Part shown: piece after piece, positions 9,342-19,243 of the stretch | How the letters are laid out: each line of letters starts with the position of its first letter | Numbering within the stretch: position 1 is the first letter of the stretch | Assembly: GCA_026003355.1 (NCBI GenBank) | Contig: BPHC01000013.1 | Coordinates: 1 to 56,882 of the forward strand | Length of the DNA: 56,882 nucleotides | From: Cyclobacteriaceae bacterium | Lineage (GTDB): Bacteria > Bacteroidota > Bacteroidia > Cytophagales > Cyclobacteriaceae | Reading direction: 5' to 3' | Translations under genes and position numbers: made by a program | Notes under the pieces: generated by a model | Databases searched by the model: none | Told to the model about the DNA's origin: nothing | Seen by the model: the letters and a program-made list of their open reading frames with translations, nothing else

Positions 9342-10646
9342 TTAGTATTCGTTTTTATCGTTCAGGTCGTCTATTAACAGACTCCTGGTTTTTGTTAAAA
9401 TTTCATTGAAGATATTACGCGATGTGGTGCGTTTAACGCCCCTGGCATTTCGTGTTAATTCGCGTGCTTCGCGTATGCGGTCCTCGCGTTCATCAAGCGA
9501 ACGGAAGCCGGCCAGCACCAGGCCTACCGAAGTAGCGTACATAGGGCTTTTAATAGCCTCGATTTTGCTTTTGCCAAGGTGCTCGTTTGGGTAACCAATT
9601 CGGGTATCCATACCGGTCATGTACTCCACCAGTTGTTTGAGGTTTGCCAGCAGGGCACCTCCACCGGTAATTACTATGCCTCCGCCCAGTTTGTTTTCAT
9701 AACCGGAGCTGATAATTTCGGCATGGGCCATCTCAATAATTTCTTCCATCCGGGCCTGAATAATGTTGGCGAGATTTTTGACCGATATTTCCTTGGAAGG
9801 GCGGTTGCGGATGCCCGGAATGGAGACAATTTCATTGGGGCTGGCTTCTTCGGCTATGGCCTTGCCAAAGCGGGTCTTTAGCTGTTCGGCCTGCTGGGGC
9901 AAAACCATAAGCCCCTGTTTAATATCGTTGGTAACAATATTGCCGCCAAAGGGTATTACGGCCGTGTGCCGGATGATGTTATCGTAAAAAATGGCGATGT
10001 CGGTAGTTCCGCCACCAATATCAATGAGGCAAACGCCTGCCTGTTTTTCATCTTCGCTCAGCACAGCCAGGCTGGAAGCCAGCGGTTCAAGAATGAGGTC
10101 CTGAATTTCCAGACCGGCTCTGCGTACGCACTTGTTTATGTTTTGAATGGCATTGGTTTGCGCAGTAATGATGTGGAAGTCGGCCTCCAGCCGCACGCCC
10201 GACATTCCCACGGGTTCTTTAATGCCCTCTTCATAGTCAACCATATAATCCTGTGGCATAACATGAATGATTTGGCTGCCCGGAGGCACCACCATGCGGT
10301 ACATGTCCTGGGTAAGTCGTTCTACGTCTTCAACAGTAATTTCATCTTCCTTCGACTGGCGTGTAATGCCACCATGCTGAATAAAACTGCGTATGTGCTG
10401 GCCGGCAATCCCTACGTTTACCACCCTAATATCAACACCGGCCTGATCGGAGGCCTCCTTTATTGCCTTTTCGATGGCGTAAACGGTTTTGTCGATGTTA
10501 AAGACAATACCTTTTACTACGCCCTCCGATTCGGCTTTGCCCATGCCCAGCACTTCCAGTTTACCGAATTCGTTTTTTCGCCCAACAATGGCACATATTT
10601 TTGTAGTACCTATGTCGAGTCCTACTACTATTTTTTCATTTTCCAT
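9342..10646 (-). CDS. ftsA: Cell division protein FtsA
   Basis: Actin-like ATPase that links FtsZ filaments to the membrane. The phosphate-1 motif VGLDIGTTKICAIVG is at residues 8-22, a second actin-family block LIDIGGGTTDIAIF lies near the middle, and GGGALLANLKQLVE belongs to the adenosine motif region. The length of 434 residues is usual. It lies between ftsQ (58 bases upstream) and ftsZ, as in most dcw clusters. The C-terminal residues are rich in basic and hydrophobic positions, compatible with membrane targeting. Confidence 0.96.
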   Translation of the reverse strand: MENEKIVVGLDIGTTKICAIVGRKNEFGKLEVLGMGKAESEGVVKGIVFNIDKTVYAIEKAIKEASDQAGVDIRVVNVGIAGQHIRSFIQHGGITRQSKEDEITVEDVERLTQDMYRMVVPPGSQIIHVMPQDYMVDYEEGIKEPVGMSGVRLEADFHIITAQTNAIQNINKCVRRAGLEIQDLILEPLASSLAVLSEDEKQAGVCLIDIGGGTTDIAIFYDNIIRHTAVIPFGGNIVTNDIKQGLMVLPQQAEQLKTRFGKAIAEEASPNEIVSIPGIRNRPSKEISVKNLANIIQARMEEIIEMAHAEIISSGYENKLGGGIVITGGGALLANLKQLVEYMTGMDTRIGYPNEHLGKSKIEAIKSPMYATSVGLVLAGFRSLDEREDRIREARELTRNARGVKRTTSRNIFNEILTKTRSLLIDDLNDKNEY

Positions 10647-10704
10647 AGCGCTTTACGGTTTAGTGGTTGTTTGTTGTATTGTCAAAAATGTTTTTCCATG
10701 GTTA

Positions 10705-11472
10705 TTATTCTGCAACAATCTGGTTCTGGTATTCCACATTAACACGGTGGTAGCGGTTCCATCCACGCGTAGGTAAAATGCGGGTAAAGAAAATACCGAG
10801 CTTCTTCAGCTTTTCTTCCGCATTTTCGGGATATCCAAATTCAATTATTTGTCCGCCTACCTGCGGTATCATAATTATTTTACCTGCCTTGGAAATATCG
10901 AGCTGGGCAATCTGTGCGCGCCAAAATTCATCTTCATTTAACTGATGGAGCAAAATCATAAGGGCAGCTCCGTATTCATCGCTGTACAGATTTTCGGCTT
11001 GCATGAGGGCACTCGTTCTGGTGCCGCTTATAACCAGCCTGCGCACCGCAAAGCGCTCGGGCACCGGCATTACTGTTCCGTCGGTAGCGATAAACGCCCC
11101 TGATCCATCGGGCCGGAGCATCCGCGCCAGAGCCCTGCGCAGGTGTACTTCAATAAACAGGTTGCCCTTCAGATCAACATATACATCGGCATCGTTAACC
11201 CAGCGGTTGGTGCGGATGCGCTGTTCCAGGTTCCGGAGGTTAAGCGACTTTACAGAAGCCCCCAAAAGATTTTCGCGATCCAGTTGCATAAGGTTAAAGA
11301 TGTCCTCTTCTTCCAGTACATGGTTTTCTTCATCATTATTAATGGTAACCTGCACATTGTTTACCACATCGTTTGTGTAATCGCGGCCGGTAAAGGCTAT
11401 GAGGGCCAGAATTCCTGCAATCAATATCCCTATTGTTGCTTCCCTGCGCAGATTGAATGTTCTTTTGATCAT
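10705..11472 (-). CDS. ftsQ: Cell division protein FtsQ/DivIB
   Basis: Bitopic divisome protein. A short cytoplasmic N-terminus is followed by one membrane segment (about residues 11-27, ATIGILIAGILALIAF), a POTRA-like region and a periplasmic domain (for example LEQRIRTNRWVNDADVYVDL). The 255 residues are within the family range. Sequence conservation in this family is weak, so the identification leans on topology and position: its start overlaps the murC stop by 4 bases and ftsA follows. The 58-base gap to ftsA shows no consensus promoter. Confidence 0.88.
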   Translation of the reverse strand: MIKRTFNLRREATIGILIAGILALIAFTGRDYTNDVVNNVQVTINNDEENHVLEEEDIFNLMQLDRENLLGASVKSLNLRNLEQRIRTNRWVNDADVYVDLKGNLFIEVHLRRALARMLRPDGSGAFIATDGTVMPVPERFAVRRLVISGTRTSALMQAENLYSDEYGAALMILLHQLNEDEFWRAQIAQLDISKAGKIIMIPQVGGQIIEFGYPENAEEKLKKLGIFFTRILPTRGWNRYHRVNVEYQNQIVAE

Positions 11473-12842
11473 TGCAGTTGTTTTTTAATGGGTTCAACAA
11501 GGGTATCAATATCGCCGGCTCCAACAGTAGCCAGTACTTCAATCTTTTTGCTTTTAAGCAGCCCGGGCAAATCGGCTTTGGTGGACAATTCCTTGCGGGT
11601 TGTTACTTTTTCAAAAATCAGGCTGGTGTCTACACCGGGTATGGGTTGTTCGCGTGCCGGATAGATGTCCAGCAGCACCAGTTCATCGGCCAGGCTAAGG
11701 CTTTGTGCAAAACCATCGGCAAAATCGCGTGTACGGGTATAGAGGTGCGGCTGAAATACCACCGTGAGTTTGCGCTGTGGATACATGGCTTTTACCGATC
11801 GAAGGAATGCCTCTATTTCGGCCGGATGGTGGGCATAATCGTCAATAAATACCACATCGGGGGTTTGCAGTATAAATTCAAATCTTCGCTTAACGCCCTT
11901 AAACGTAGCCAGGGCACGGGCAATAACGTTGCCCGGAACTCCCGCCAGATAACAGGTGGCGGCAGCGGCCACGGCATTTTCTACATTATGAAAACCAGGG
12001 ACACCGAGTGAGACAGGATGCACGGCATCCAATCCGTGCAGGTTAAATTCAAAAAATCCGGCCTGTTTTGCAGGTCTTACATGTTCGGCAAAAAATTGTC
12101 CCCGGTTCATGCCGTAGGTGTACTTTTGAATATGGGTTATGTCGTCTGCCAGCGAGGCCACCTTTTCGTGAACGATGAGGTGTTGCTGCACCTGGGCAAT
12201 AAATTTCCGGTAAGCATCGAGCATGGCCTGATGATTTCCGTAGATATCGAGATGATCGGCATCGGCCGAAGTTACCACTGCCAGCCAGGGATGAAGCTGG
12301 AGAAACGACCGGTCGAACTCATCGGCTTCGGCTACCATCAGGGCGCTTTCATCAGCCAGACCCTGGCACACCAGGTTAGACCCGTAGTTGGCGCTTACAC
12401 CACCTAAAAAGGCTACCATGTCTTTGCTTGCCGATTTTAAGATATGGGCTATCATGGAAGAGGTGGTGGTTTTTCCGTGTGTTCCGGCAACGGCCAGCGT
12501 GCGGTGGCTGCGCGAAATGAGCCCGAGTACCTCTGCGCGTTTTTTTATTGTATAGCCCTGCGCGCGAAGAAAGTTGAGCTCAGTATGGTTTACCGGAACA
12601 GCCGGGGTAACAATTACCAGGGTTGTTTCTTTATTATCCAGTACGTATCCGGGTATTTGCTCAATCCGGTCGTCATAGTGGATCTCCATCCCCTCGCTTT
12701 CAAGTTCGCGTGTTAGTGCGGTAGCTGTCCGGTCGTAGCCGGCCACGCGTTTGCCCTGGCGTATAAACCAGCGCGCCAGGGCGCTCATGCCAATGCCGCC
12801 TATGCCCAGAAAGTAAACAATATGGTAATCTTTGCTTTGCAT
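11469..12842 (-). CDS. murC: UDP-N-acetylmuramate--L-alanine ligase
   Basis: Adds L-alanine to UDP-MurNAc, the first amino acid of the stem peptide. The N-terminal Rossmann-type motif YFLGIGGIGMSALA is at residues 10-23. The ATP-binding loop GTHGKTTT, whose His is characteristic of MurC as opposed to the Asn of MurD/E, is at residues 120-127. The C-terminal ligase domain contains DDYAHHPAE. The 457-residue length is normal. It starts 4 bases after murG ends and overlaps ftsQ by 4 bases, so translation is probably coupled. Confidence 0.97.
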   Translation of the reverse strand: MQSKDYHIVYFLGIGGIGMSALARWFIRQGKRVAGYDRTATALTRELESEGMEIHYDDRIEQIPGYVLDNKETTLVIVTPAVPVNHTELNFLRAQGYTIKKRAEVLGLISRSHRTLAVAGTHGKTTTSSMIAHILKSASKDMVAFLGGVSANYGSNLVCQGLADESALMVAEADEFDRSFLQLHPWLAVVTSADADHLDIYGNHQAMLDAYRKFIAQVQQHLIVHEKVASLADDITHIQKYTYGMNRGQFFAEHVRPAKQAGFFEFNLHGLDAVHPVSLGVPGFHNVENAVAAAATCYLAGVPGNVIARALATFKGVKRRFEFILQTPDVVFIDDYAHHPAEIEAFLRSVKAMYPQRKLTVVFQPHLYTRTRDFADGFAQSLSLADELVLLDIYPAREQPIPGVDTSLIFEKVTTRKELSTKADLPGLLKSKKIEVLATVGAGDIDTLVEPIKKQLQ

Positions 12843-12846
12843 GTTT

Positions 12847-14013
12847 TTATCTTACCAGCCTGGCATGGCTTCCGGAAGCTGCCACAGCATTTCCGTTTCG
12901 CTTTATGCCCATAATTTTTTCCAGTTCATTCACTATAGCTTCGGTGGCATGTGGCCTTGCCAGAGCCGAAATGTTTTGTATCATCCTTGCCGTACGCTCT
13001 TCATCGAACAGCATACGCAAGGCTTCGTCTACCAGTATCTGCCGGGCGTTGGCATCTGGAATAAGCATGGCAGCCTGTTGCCGGACCAGCACCTCTGCAT
13101 TTTTGGTTTGATGATCTTCGGCCACGTTTGGCGAGGGTACCAGAATGGCGGCCTTTCCGGCAACGCACAATTCTGAAACCGCCAGTGCCCCTGCCCGGCT
13201 AATTACCACATCGGCTGCAGCATAGGCCAGGTCTATTTCCTGTAAAAAGCTATAGAGCCTTATTCTTCGGCGGTCGTAGGCTTGCAACCAGCGGTCATAC
13301 TCTTCATAGTACAGATTACCGCACTGCCATATAAGCTGAATGCCGGCATCGAGAATTTTATCAATATGCAGCCTGATGCTTTCGTTAAGAGTTCGTGCAC
13401 CCAGACTTCCGCCCATTACGAACAATGTTTTTGCGGCAGGCGAAAAACCAAAGTGAACAAGTGCACGCCCGCGTTTACCGGCCAGATTAAGGATATCTGT
13501 ACGCACGGGGTTTCCGGTAATACAAATTTTGTCGGCCGGAAAATAACGCTCCATATTTTCATGGGCCACGCATATGCGATGTACCTTTCGGGCCACCTGC
13601 CTGTTAGCCAGGCCGGCAAATGCATTTTGTTCCTGAATGAGCACAGGTATGTTTCTTCGTGTGGCGGCCCATAACACCGGTATACTGGCATAGCCTCCGG
13701 TTCCTACCACGGCATGCGGCCGGAACGTATTTATAAGGCGTTTGGCCGCCAGGTAGCTTACCATAAGTTTAACAGGCAGTAGCAAATTCGAAAAACTTAG
13801 CTTGCGCTGAATGCCGCTTATCCACAAACCCACGATCTTGTAGCCGGCTTCGGGTACGCGTTTCATTTCCATTCGTCCTTTGGCGCCTGCAAAAAGAATA
13901 TTCGCATCCGGATGCCGCCTTTTGAATTCATCGGCAATGGCCAAAGCCGGAAAGATATGTCCACCGGTGCCGCCACCGCTTATAATGAGCCGATATGGTT
14001 GTTGTGCTGTCAT
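12847..14013 (-). CDS. murG: Lipid II synthase MurG (GlcNAc transferase)
   Basis: Transfers GlcNAc from UDP-GlcNAc to lipid I on the inner membrane face, making lipid II. The glycine-rich GGTGGHIFPALA loop is at residues 14-25, a second loop MGGSLGARTLNE lies near the middle, and SRAGALAVSEL is part of the UDP-GlcNAc site. Length is 388 residues. The ATG overlaps the ftsW stop by 4 bases. The C-terminus (GNAVAASGSHARLVR) is slightly longer than in well-known homologues. Confidence 0.97.
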   Translation of the reverse strand: MTAQQPYRLIISGGGTGGHIFPALAIADEFKRRHPDANILFAGAKGRMEMKRVPEAGYKIVGLWISGIQRKLSFSNLLLPVKLMVSYLAAKRLINTFRPHAVVGTGGYASIPVLWAATRRNIPVLIQEQNAFAGLANRQVARKVHRICVAHENMERYFPADKICITGNPVRTDILNLAGKRGRALVHFGFSPAAKTLFVMGGSLGARTLNESIRLHIDKILDAGIQLIWQCGNLYYEEYDRWLQAYDRRRIRLYSFLQEIDLAYAAADVVISRAGALAVSELCVAGKAAILVPSPNVAEDHQTKNAEVLVRQQAAMLIPDANARQILVDEALRMLFDEERTARMIQNISALARPHATEAIVNELEKIMGIKRNGNAVAASGSHARLVR

Positions 14014-15182
14014 GCAGTGCGTGCCTCAGTGTTGTTTTTTTGTATGGCCTGCTGCCACAATTCATCCCGTTCACCTCTGCTAACACTGAGAATAATTCCC
14101 AGCGATAGTCCGGTAAACACCATTGAAGTTCCACCCATGCTCAGCAACGGAAGCGGCTGGCCGGTAACGGGGCCTAATCCAACCACTACACCCATATTAA
14201 TCATGGCCTGGCATACCAGGTCGAAGCTCAACCCTGCAGAGAGCAGCCCGGCAAATGCACGTTCGCTGTTGTAGGCAACCTTCATGCCCCGGTGAAGCAG
14301 AATGAGGTAGAGTATCAGAACTACTATGCCGCCCGTTAGCCCGTATTCTTCAATAACAATGGCATAGATAAAGTCGGAGTAAGGATGCGGCAGAATATTG
14401 CGCTGTTCGCTGTTACCGGGACCTTTCCCGAAAATGCCGCCACTGGCAATGGCAATGTGCGCATGCCTGGATTGGAATGGCAGCTCTTTGGTACCCTGAA
14501 CAAACCCTATATAGTCGGAAATACGGCTAACAACCGTGCCCCCGCGCACGCCAAATTTAAATGCCAGTGCACCAAACAACACGCCTACAAACAACAGCAT
14601 GGCCAGATATTTTACCGGCACGCGCCCAATAAACATAATAAGCATACAGGTAAGCAGGAGCAGTACCGCAGTCGACATGTTGGTGAGGGCTATGAGCCCG
14701 CAGATAAGTCCGCACCAAAACAAAATAGGAATCAATACTTCCTTTACATCTGAAATATTCTGCTGCCGTTTGGAAAGCATACTGGCCAGGTTAATAATCA
14801 GGGCCAGGCTGGCAAAGTCGGAAGGCTGGAACGATGTGTTGATTATCGGAATGTTAATCCAGCGTGCCGCATCGTTAATGGTGGTTCCGTTGGTAAAGGT
14901 GTATATCAGCAACGGCACGCTCACCCACAGCGCTATGCGCGATAATCTGGAATAATACCGGTAATCAACCCGATGAGCAAGCCACATGGCCAGCAGCCCC
15001 AGCAAAATATGGGCGGTGTGGGTAAGCAAATATTTTTCAGGGCTAACAGACCGTTTATAGGCCAGTGTGCCGATAGAGCTGTACACCACCAGCATGCTGA
15101 GCAACGACAGGGCAAATACAACCATCCATATCACGCGGTCGCCCTGCAGGTTTTCATCGGCCCATGTTTTTATTTTATTCAT
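14010..15182 (-). CDS. ftsW: Lipid II-associated SEDS protein FtsW
   Basis: Polytopic septal peptidoglycan polymerase of the SEDS family, partner of FtsI. The 390 residues contain about nine to ten hydrophobic segments. The family stretch FGKGPGNSEQRNILPHPYSDFI and the later TGQPLPLLSMGGTSMVF are the conserved SEDS motifs. The context (murD upstream, murG downstream, both with 4-base overlaps) distinguishes it from RodA. Confidence 0.95.
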   Translation of the reverse strand: MNKIKTWADENLQGDRVIWMVVFALSLLSMLVVYSSIGTLAYKRSVSPEKYLLTHTAHILLGLLAMWLAHRVDYRYYSRLSRIALWVSVPLLIYTFTNGTTINDAARWINIPIINTSFQPSDFASLALIINLASMLSKRQQNISDVKEVLIPILFWCGLICGLIALTNMSTAVLLLLTCMLIMFIGRVPVKYLAMLLFVGVLFGALAFKFGVRGGTVVSRISDYIGFVQGTKELPFQSRHAHIAIASGGIFGKGPGNSEQRNILPHPYSDFIYAIVIEEYGLTGGIVVLILYLILLHRGMKVAYNSERAFAGLLSAGLSFDLVCQAMINMGVVVGLGPVTGQPLPLLSMGGTSMVFTGLSLGIILSVSRGERDELWQQAIQKNNTEARTA

Positions 15183-16540
15183 ACCGGTTGTTGTTCCAAT
15201 TCCTTTTTTAATTCCAAAACCGCTTCACGAAACTGGTTGCCGCGGTCTTCATAATTTTTAAACAAATCAAAGCTGGCACATGCCGGAGAGAGTAGCACCA
15301 CATCTCCGGCCGAGGCAACTTCCATGGCCATGCGCACCAACTGGCGCATGCTTTGTGTTTCGCGTATTACCGGCACAACACCGGTAAAAAAAGTTTTGAG
15401 TTTACGGTTGTCGGCTCCCAGGCAAATAAGGGCTTTTACTTTTTGCTGTACTTCATTTTTTATAAGGTGATAATCGTTACCCTTGTCAATGCCTCCGGCT
15501 ATCCATATAAGGGGTTGCCGGTAACTACCGAGTGCATAAACCACTGAATCAACATTGGTGGCCTTGGAGTCGTTTACAAATTCAACACCTTTAATGGTTG
15601 CAATGTGCTCCAGCCGGTGCGGGGCATTCTTAAAGGTTTTAAGGCCGGCCAGAACAGCCGCTGGCTTTACTCCGGCAAGCAACGCCGCACCGGTTGCCGC
15701 CAGGGTGTTAACGGCATTGTGTTTGCCCCGCAACGTGGTTTGATCCTGTTTGAAAGTTAGCGGTTCACCCTGCAGGTTTACGTAAAATTGCTCTCCATCG
15801 AAATACAATGGGGCCTGCGGCCTGGCAAGCGAAACGGGTAATATGCCTGCCGAAAGATTACGCACCTGCATTTCGGCTCTCAATACTTCGTCATCGGCAT
15901 AATAGATGAAAGTATCGGGCGCAGACATGTTTGCTGTGAGACGAAACTTGCTGTTGATGTAATTTTTCATCTCATACCCATATCGGTCCAGGTGGTCGGG
16001 GGTAATGTTAAGCAGTATGCCAATGTCGGGGCGGAACAGCTTTGTTCCGTCAAGCTGAAAACTGCTGACTTCCACCACATACCAGGCATTTGTACCGTTT
16101 GCCACTTTTCGGGCCAGGCTTTCGCCAACGTTTCCGGCGAGGGCCACATCCAGCCCTCCGTTCTTGAGCAAATGATAGGTTAGCAGGGTAGTTGTGGTTT
16201 TACCGTTCGTGCCGGTAATGGCAATGATGCGCCCGCGCATAAACCGGAAAGCAAATTCAATTTCATCTATTACCTCAATTCCCCTTTGGGCTGCCTTTGC
16301 CACTACCGGAACGTTAGGCGGAATACCCGGACTTTTTATGATGGTGCTGGCCGTGAATATTTTTTCTTCGGTGTGCTGCCCCTCTTCAAATTCAATTTTG
16401 TTGCGGATCAGATCATCGCGGTAAACCGGTCTGATAGCACCTGCATCCGATACAAAGACTTCATACCCCTGTTGCTGTGCCAGCAGGGCCGCACCTGTAC
16501 CGCTTTCACCAGCTCCCAATATCACCACACGTTCTTTCAT
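15179..16540 (-). CDS. murD: UDP-MurNAc-L-alanine--D-glutamate ligase
   Basis: Adds D-glutamate to UDP-MurNAc-L-Ala. The N-terminal [13 protein letters not shown] nucleotide-like motif is at about residues 9-21, the ATP loop GTNGKTTTT at residues 110-118, and NDSKATN lies in the central/C-terminal region. Length is 453 residues. It is flanked by 4-base overlaps with mraY upstream and ftsW downstream, indicating tight translational coupling in the operon. Confidence 0.96.
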   Translation of the reverse strand: MKERVVILGAGESGTGAALLAQQQGYEVFVSDAGAIRPVYRDDLIRNKIEFEEGQHTEEKIFTASTIIKSPGIPPNVPVVAKAAQRGIEVIDEIEFAFRFMRGRIIAITGTNGKTTTTLLTYHLLKNGGLDVALAGNVGESLARKVANGTNAWYVVEVSSFQLDGTKLFRPDIGILLNITPDHLDRYGYEMKNYINSKFRLTANMSAPDTFIYYADDEVLRAEMQVRNLSAGILPVSLARPQAPLYFDGEQFYVNLQGEPLTFKQDQTTLRGKHNAVNTLAATGAALLAGVKPAAVLAGLKTFKNAPHRLEHIATIKGVEFVNDSKATNVDSVVYALGSYRQPLIWIAGGIDKGNDYHLIKNEVQQKVKALICLGADNRKLKTFFTGVVPVIRETQSMRQLVRMAMEVASAGDVVLLSPACASFDLFKNYEDRGNQFREAVLELKKELEQQPV

Positions 16541-17772
16541 CGCAGTTTAAGTGTTGCAAGGGTTACAATGGCCAGCAGTATACCCACAATCCAGAACCGC
16601 GTAACGATTTTCGATTCGTGGATATTTTTTTTCTGATAATGGTGATGAAGGGGCGACATAAGCAGAATTCGCCTTCCTTCTCCGTATTTTTTTCTGGTGT
16701 ATTTAAAATATCCCACCTGAAGTATCACCGACAGGCTTTCTACAAAGAAAACTCCGCACAACACGGGTATAAGCAGTTCTTTTCTTACAGCCAGCGCCAG
16801 CACAGCAATAATGCCGCCCAGGGTAAGGCTTCCGGTATCGCCCATAAATACCTGGGCCGGATAGGCATTGTACCACAAAAAGCCCAGACATGCGCCAACA
16901 AAAGCCGTACAGAAAATAACCAGCTCGCTCAGGTTAGGGATATACATAATGTTAAGGTAGTCGGAGAAATCGACCCGGCCGGAGAGATACGCAAAGATGG
17001 CAAGGGTTAATCCAATGATCCCCGAAGTGCCCGCCGCCAGCCCGTCCAGACCATCGGTAAGGTTGGCACCGTTGGAAACAGCCGTGACAATAAGAATGGC
17101 AATGCCTACATATACCACCCAGGTGTACCTGCGCAATGAAACAGGCAACAGATAGGCATAATCAAATTCATTGTTTTTTATAAATGGTATGGTGGTGGTG
17201 GTGGCTTTCACATCGCGGTAGGATGATGTACCCTCGCTAATGACCATTACCGGGCTGTTTTCAACCAGTGTAAGCGGGGCACCAGGAGTTACCTCACGCA
17301 CCACCACTTCATCATGGAAAGCAAGCGTAAGACCCACTATAAGCCCGAGCCCAACCTGACCAACAATTTTAAATCGTCCGGCCAGTCCCTGCTTGTCTTT
17401 GCGGAACACTTTAATATAGTCGTCAATAAAGCCTATCGTTCCCATCCATGCCGTAGCGGTAACCAGCAGGATAATGTAAATATTATCAGGCCTTGCAAAA
17501 AGGAGTGACGGAACAAGGATAGCAGCAATGATGATTAACCCGCCCATGGTGGGTGTTCCTTTTTTCTGCAATTGTCCTTCCAGTCCGAGGTCGCGAATAT
17601 CTTCGCCCACCTGTTTTTTTCTAAGCAAGTGAATGAGGTTCTTTCCAAAGAAAATGGTGATAAGCAAGGAGAGGAATGCCGCCATACCTGCACGGAAGGA
17701 GATGTACTGAAATACTCCCGCTCCGGTGAGATCGTATTCTTTATCCAGATAACTAAACAGATAGTACAGCAT
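16537..17772 (-). CDS. mraY: Phospho-MurNAc-pentapeptide transferase MraY
   Basis: Integral membrane enzyme that loads UDP-MurNAc-pentapeptide onto undecaprenyl phosphate to give lipid I. Conserved motifs include KKGTPTMGG near residue 70, the Asp-rich FIDDYIKV segment, and [12 protein letters not shown]. The C-terminal [11 protein letters not shown] histidine cluster is diagnostic. The 411-residue length exceeds the Escherichia coli enzyme because of a loop near residues 165-215 (rich in Thr and Val), an insertion common in Bacteroidota. It starts 7 bases after murE ends. Confidence 0.96.
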   Translation of the reverse strand: MLYYLFSYLDKEYDLTGAGVFQYISFRAGMAAFLSLLITIFFGKNLIHLLRKKQVGEDIRDLGLEGQLQKKGTPTMGGLIIIAAILVPSLLFARPDNIYIILLVTATAWMGTIGFIDDYIKVFRKDKQGLAGRFKIVGQVGLGLIVGLTLAFHDEVVVREVTPGAPLTLVENSPVMVISEGTSSYRDVKATTTTIPFIKNNEFDYAYLLPVSLRRYTWVVYVGIAILIVTAVSNGANLTDGLDGLAAGTSGIIGLTLAIFAYLSGRVDFSDYLNIMYIPNLSELVIFCTAFVGACLGFLWYNAYPAQVFMGDTGSLTLGGIIAVLALAVRKELLIPVLCGVFFVESLSVILQVGYFKYTRKKYGEGRRILLMSPLHHHYQKKNIHESKIVTRFWIVGILLAIVTLATLKLR

Positions 17773-17779
17773 ATATCAT

Positions 17780-19243
17780 TCAGTTGGCTACCAATGCAAG
17801 CATGCGCTGCAATACCTCGCGGTCATCAAACGGATGCTTTACACCTTTTATCTCCTGATAAGTTTCATGTCCTTTACCGGCTACCAGCAAAATGTCGTTT
17901 TCTTTCGCCATAAGACAGGCGGTTTTAATAGCTTCTTCACGGTCGGGTATAACCAGGGTTTTGCGAGCCTCGGTGGGGGTAATACCGGCCTGCATTTCGC
18001 GGATGATGTCCATGGGGTCTTCATCGCGCGGATTGTCGGAGGTAAGCACCAGCTTATCGCTAAGTTTCACGGCTATGGAGGCCATAAGCGGCCGCTTTGA
18101 ACGGTCGCGGTTACCGCCACATCCTACTACGGTTATGATCTGTTCGTTGCCCGTTCGGAAGGCGCGTATGGTTTCCAGCACATTCTTCAGCGCATCGGGG
18201 GTGTGGGCGTAGTCGACAATGGCCGTAATTTTTGCCGGTGAGGGCACGCGCTCGAACCTTCCTCTTGCACCTGATGCATCGGAAAGAACCCGCAGCACTT
18301 CTTCCGGCTGCTGGCCGAGCATAAGGGCAGCGCCATACACAGCCAGCAGGTTATAGGCGTTAAAATCACCTATGAGTTTAAACCAAACGATTCGTCCGTC
18401 AATGTCCATTTCCAGGCCATCAATGGTGTTGGTAAGTATTCTGGCTTTGAAGTCCGATGGCTTTTTAAGTGAAAAAGTCTTTTTTGTACCCCTTGTGTTT
18501 TGCAGCATTATCATGCCGCGCCTGTCATCGGCATTAACCAGGGCAAATGCACCGGCAGGCAGTTCATCAAAAAACTTTTTCTTGGCTTTGATATAGTTTT
18601 CGAAGGTCTTGTGGAAATCGAGGTGGTCGTGGCTTATGTTGGTAAATATGCCTCCGGTAAAGTTCAGGCCGGCTATGCGCTGCTGCACCACGGCATGCGA
18701 GCTTACTTCCATAAAAACATGGGTGCAGCCTTCATCGGCCATTTGCCGCAGCAGGTAGTTAAGCTGCACGGGGTCGGGCGTGGTGTGCGTGGCAGGTAGT
18801 GTTTTATCGCCAATTCGGTATTCAACGGTCGAAATAAGCCCTGCCTTGTGGCCCATTTGCGTAAACAACCTGTATAACAGGGTGGCAACCGTTGTTTTTC
18901 CGTTGGTGCCGGTAACTCCTACCAGTTTTAGTTTTTGTGACGGAGCGCCAAAAAAGTTAGCAGCAATAATGCCCAGCGCTCGCGCGCTATCTTTAACGGT
19001 GACGCAGGTGATTTTTTCATGGAGCGTATCGGGAAAATTTTCACAGACTATGGCAATCGCACCCTGTTGAACAGCTTTGCTGATAAACTGATGGCCGTCG
19101 GTCTGGGTGCCTTTAACGGCCACAAACAACGACCCCTTCCTTACCTGCCGCGAGTCAAAGCACACACCGGCTACCTCCACGTTCATGTCGCCCACCGAAG
19201 AGGTAATGTTTACTCCGTATAATATGTCTTTCAGTTCGGCCAT
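17780..19243 (-). CDS. murE: UDP-MurNAc-tripeptide synthetase (meso-DAP type)
   Basis: Adds the third stem-peptide residue. The ATP loop [10 protein letters not shown] is at residues 111-120. The specificity motif DNPRDE near residue 405 is the form associated with meso-diaminopimelate rather than lysine, so the cell wall is predicted to be mDAP type. The 487 residues cover all three Mur-ligase domains. The start ATG shares one base with the ftsI stop (TAATG), a translational-coupling arrangement. mDAP specificity is inferred from the motif. Confidence 0.95.
   Translation of the reverse strand: MAELKDILYGVNITSSVGDMNVEVAGVCFDSRQVRKGSLFVAVKGTQTDGHQFISKAVQQGAIAIVCENFPDTLHEKITCVTVKDSARALGIIAANFFGAPSQKLKLVGVTGTNGKTTVATLLYRLFTQMGHKAGLISTVEYRIGDKTLPATHTTPDPVQLNYLLRQMADEGCTHVFMEVSSHAVVQQRIAGLNFTGGIFTNISHDHLDFHKTFENYIKAKKKFFDELPAGAFALVNADDRRGMIMLQNTRGTKKTFSLKKPSDFKARILTNTIDGLEMDIDGRIVWFKLIGDFNAYNLLAVYGAALMLGQQPEEVLRVLSDASGARGRFERVPSPAKITAIVDYAHTPDALKNVLETIRAFRTGNEQIITVVGCGGNRDRSKRPLMASIAVKLSDKLVLTSDNPRDEDPMDIIREMQAGITPTEARKTLVIPDREEAIKTACLMAKENDILLVAGKGHETYQEIKGVKHPFDDREVLQRMLALVAN

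Noticed and set aside
17190-17215. GGT-repeat run in mraY considered as a microsatellite
   Set aside because: It encodes a Thr-rich loop in a normal MraY insertion and is too short to stand out.
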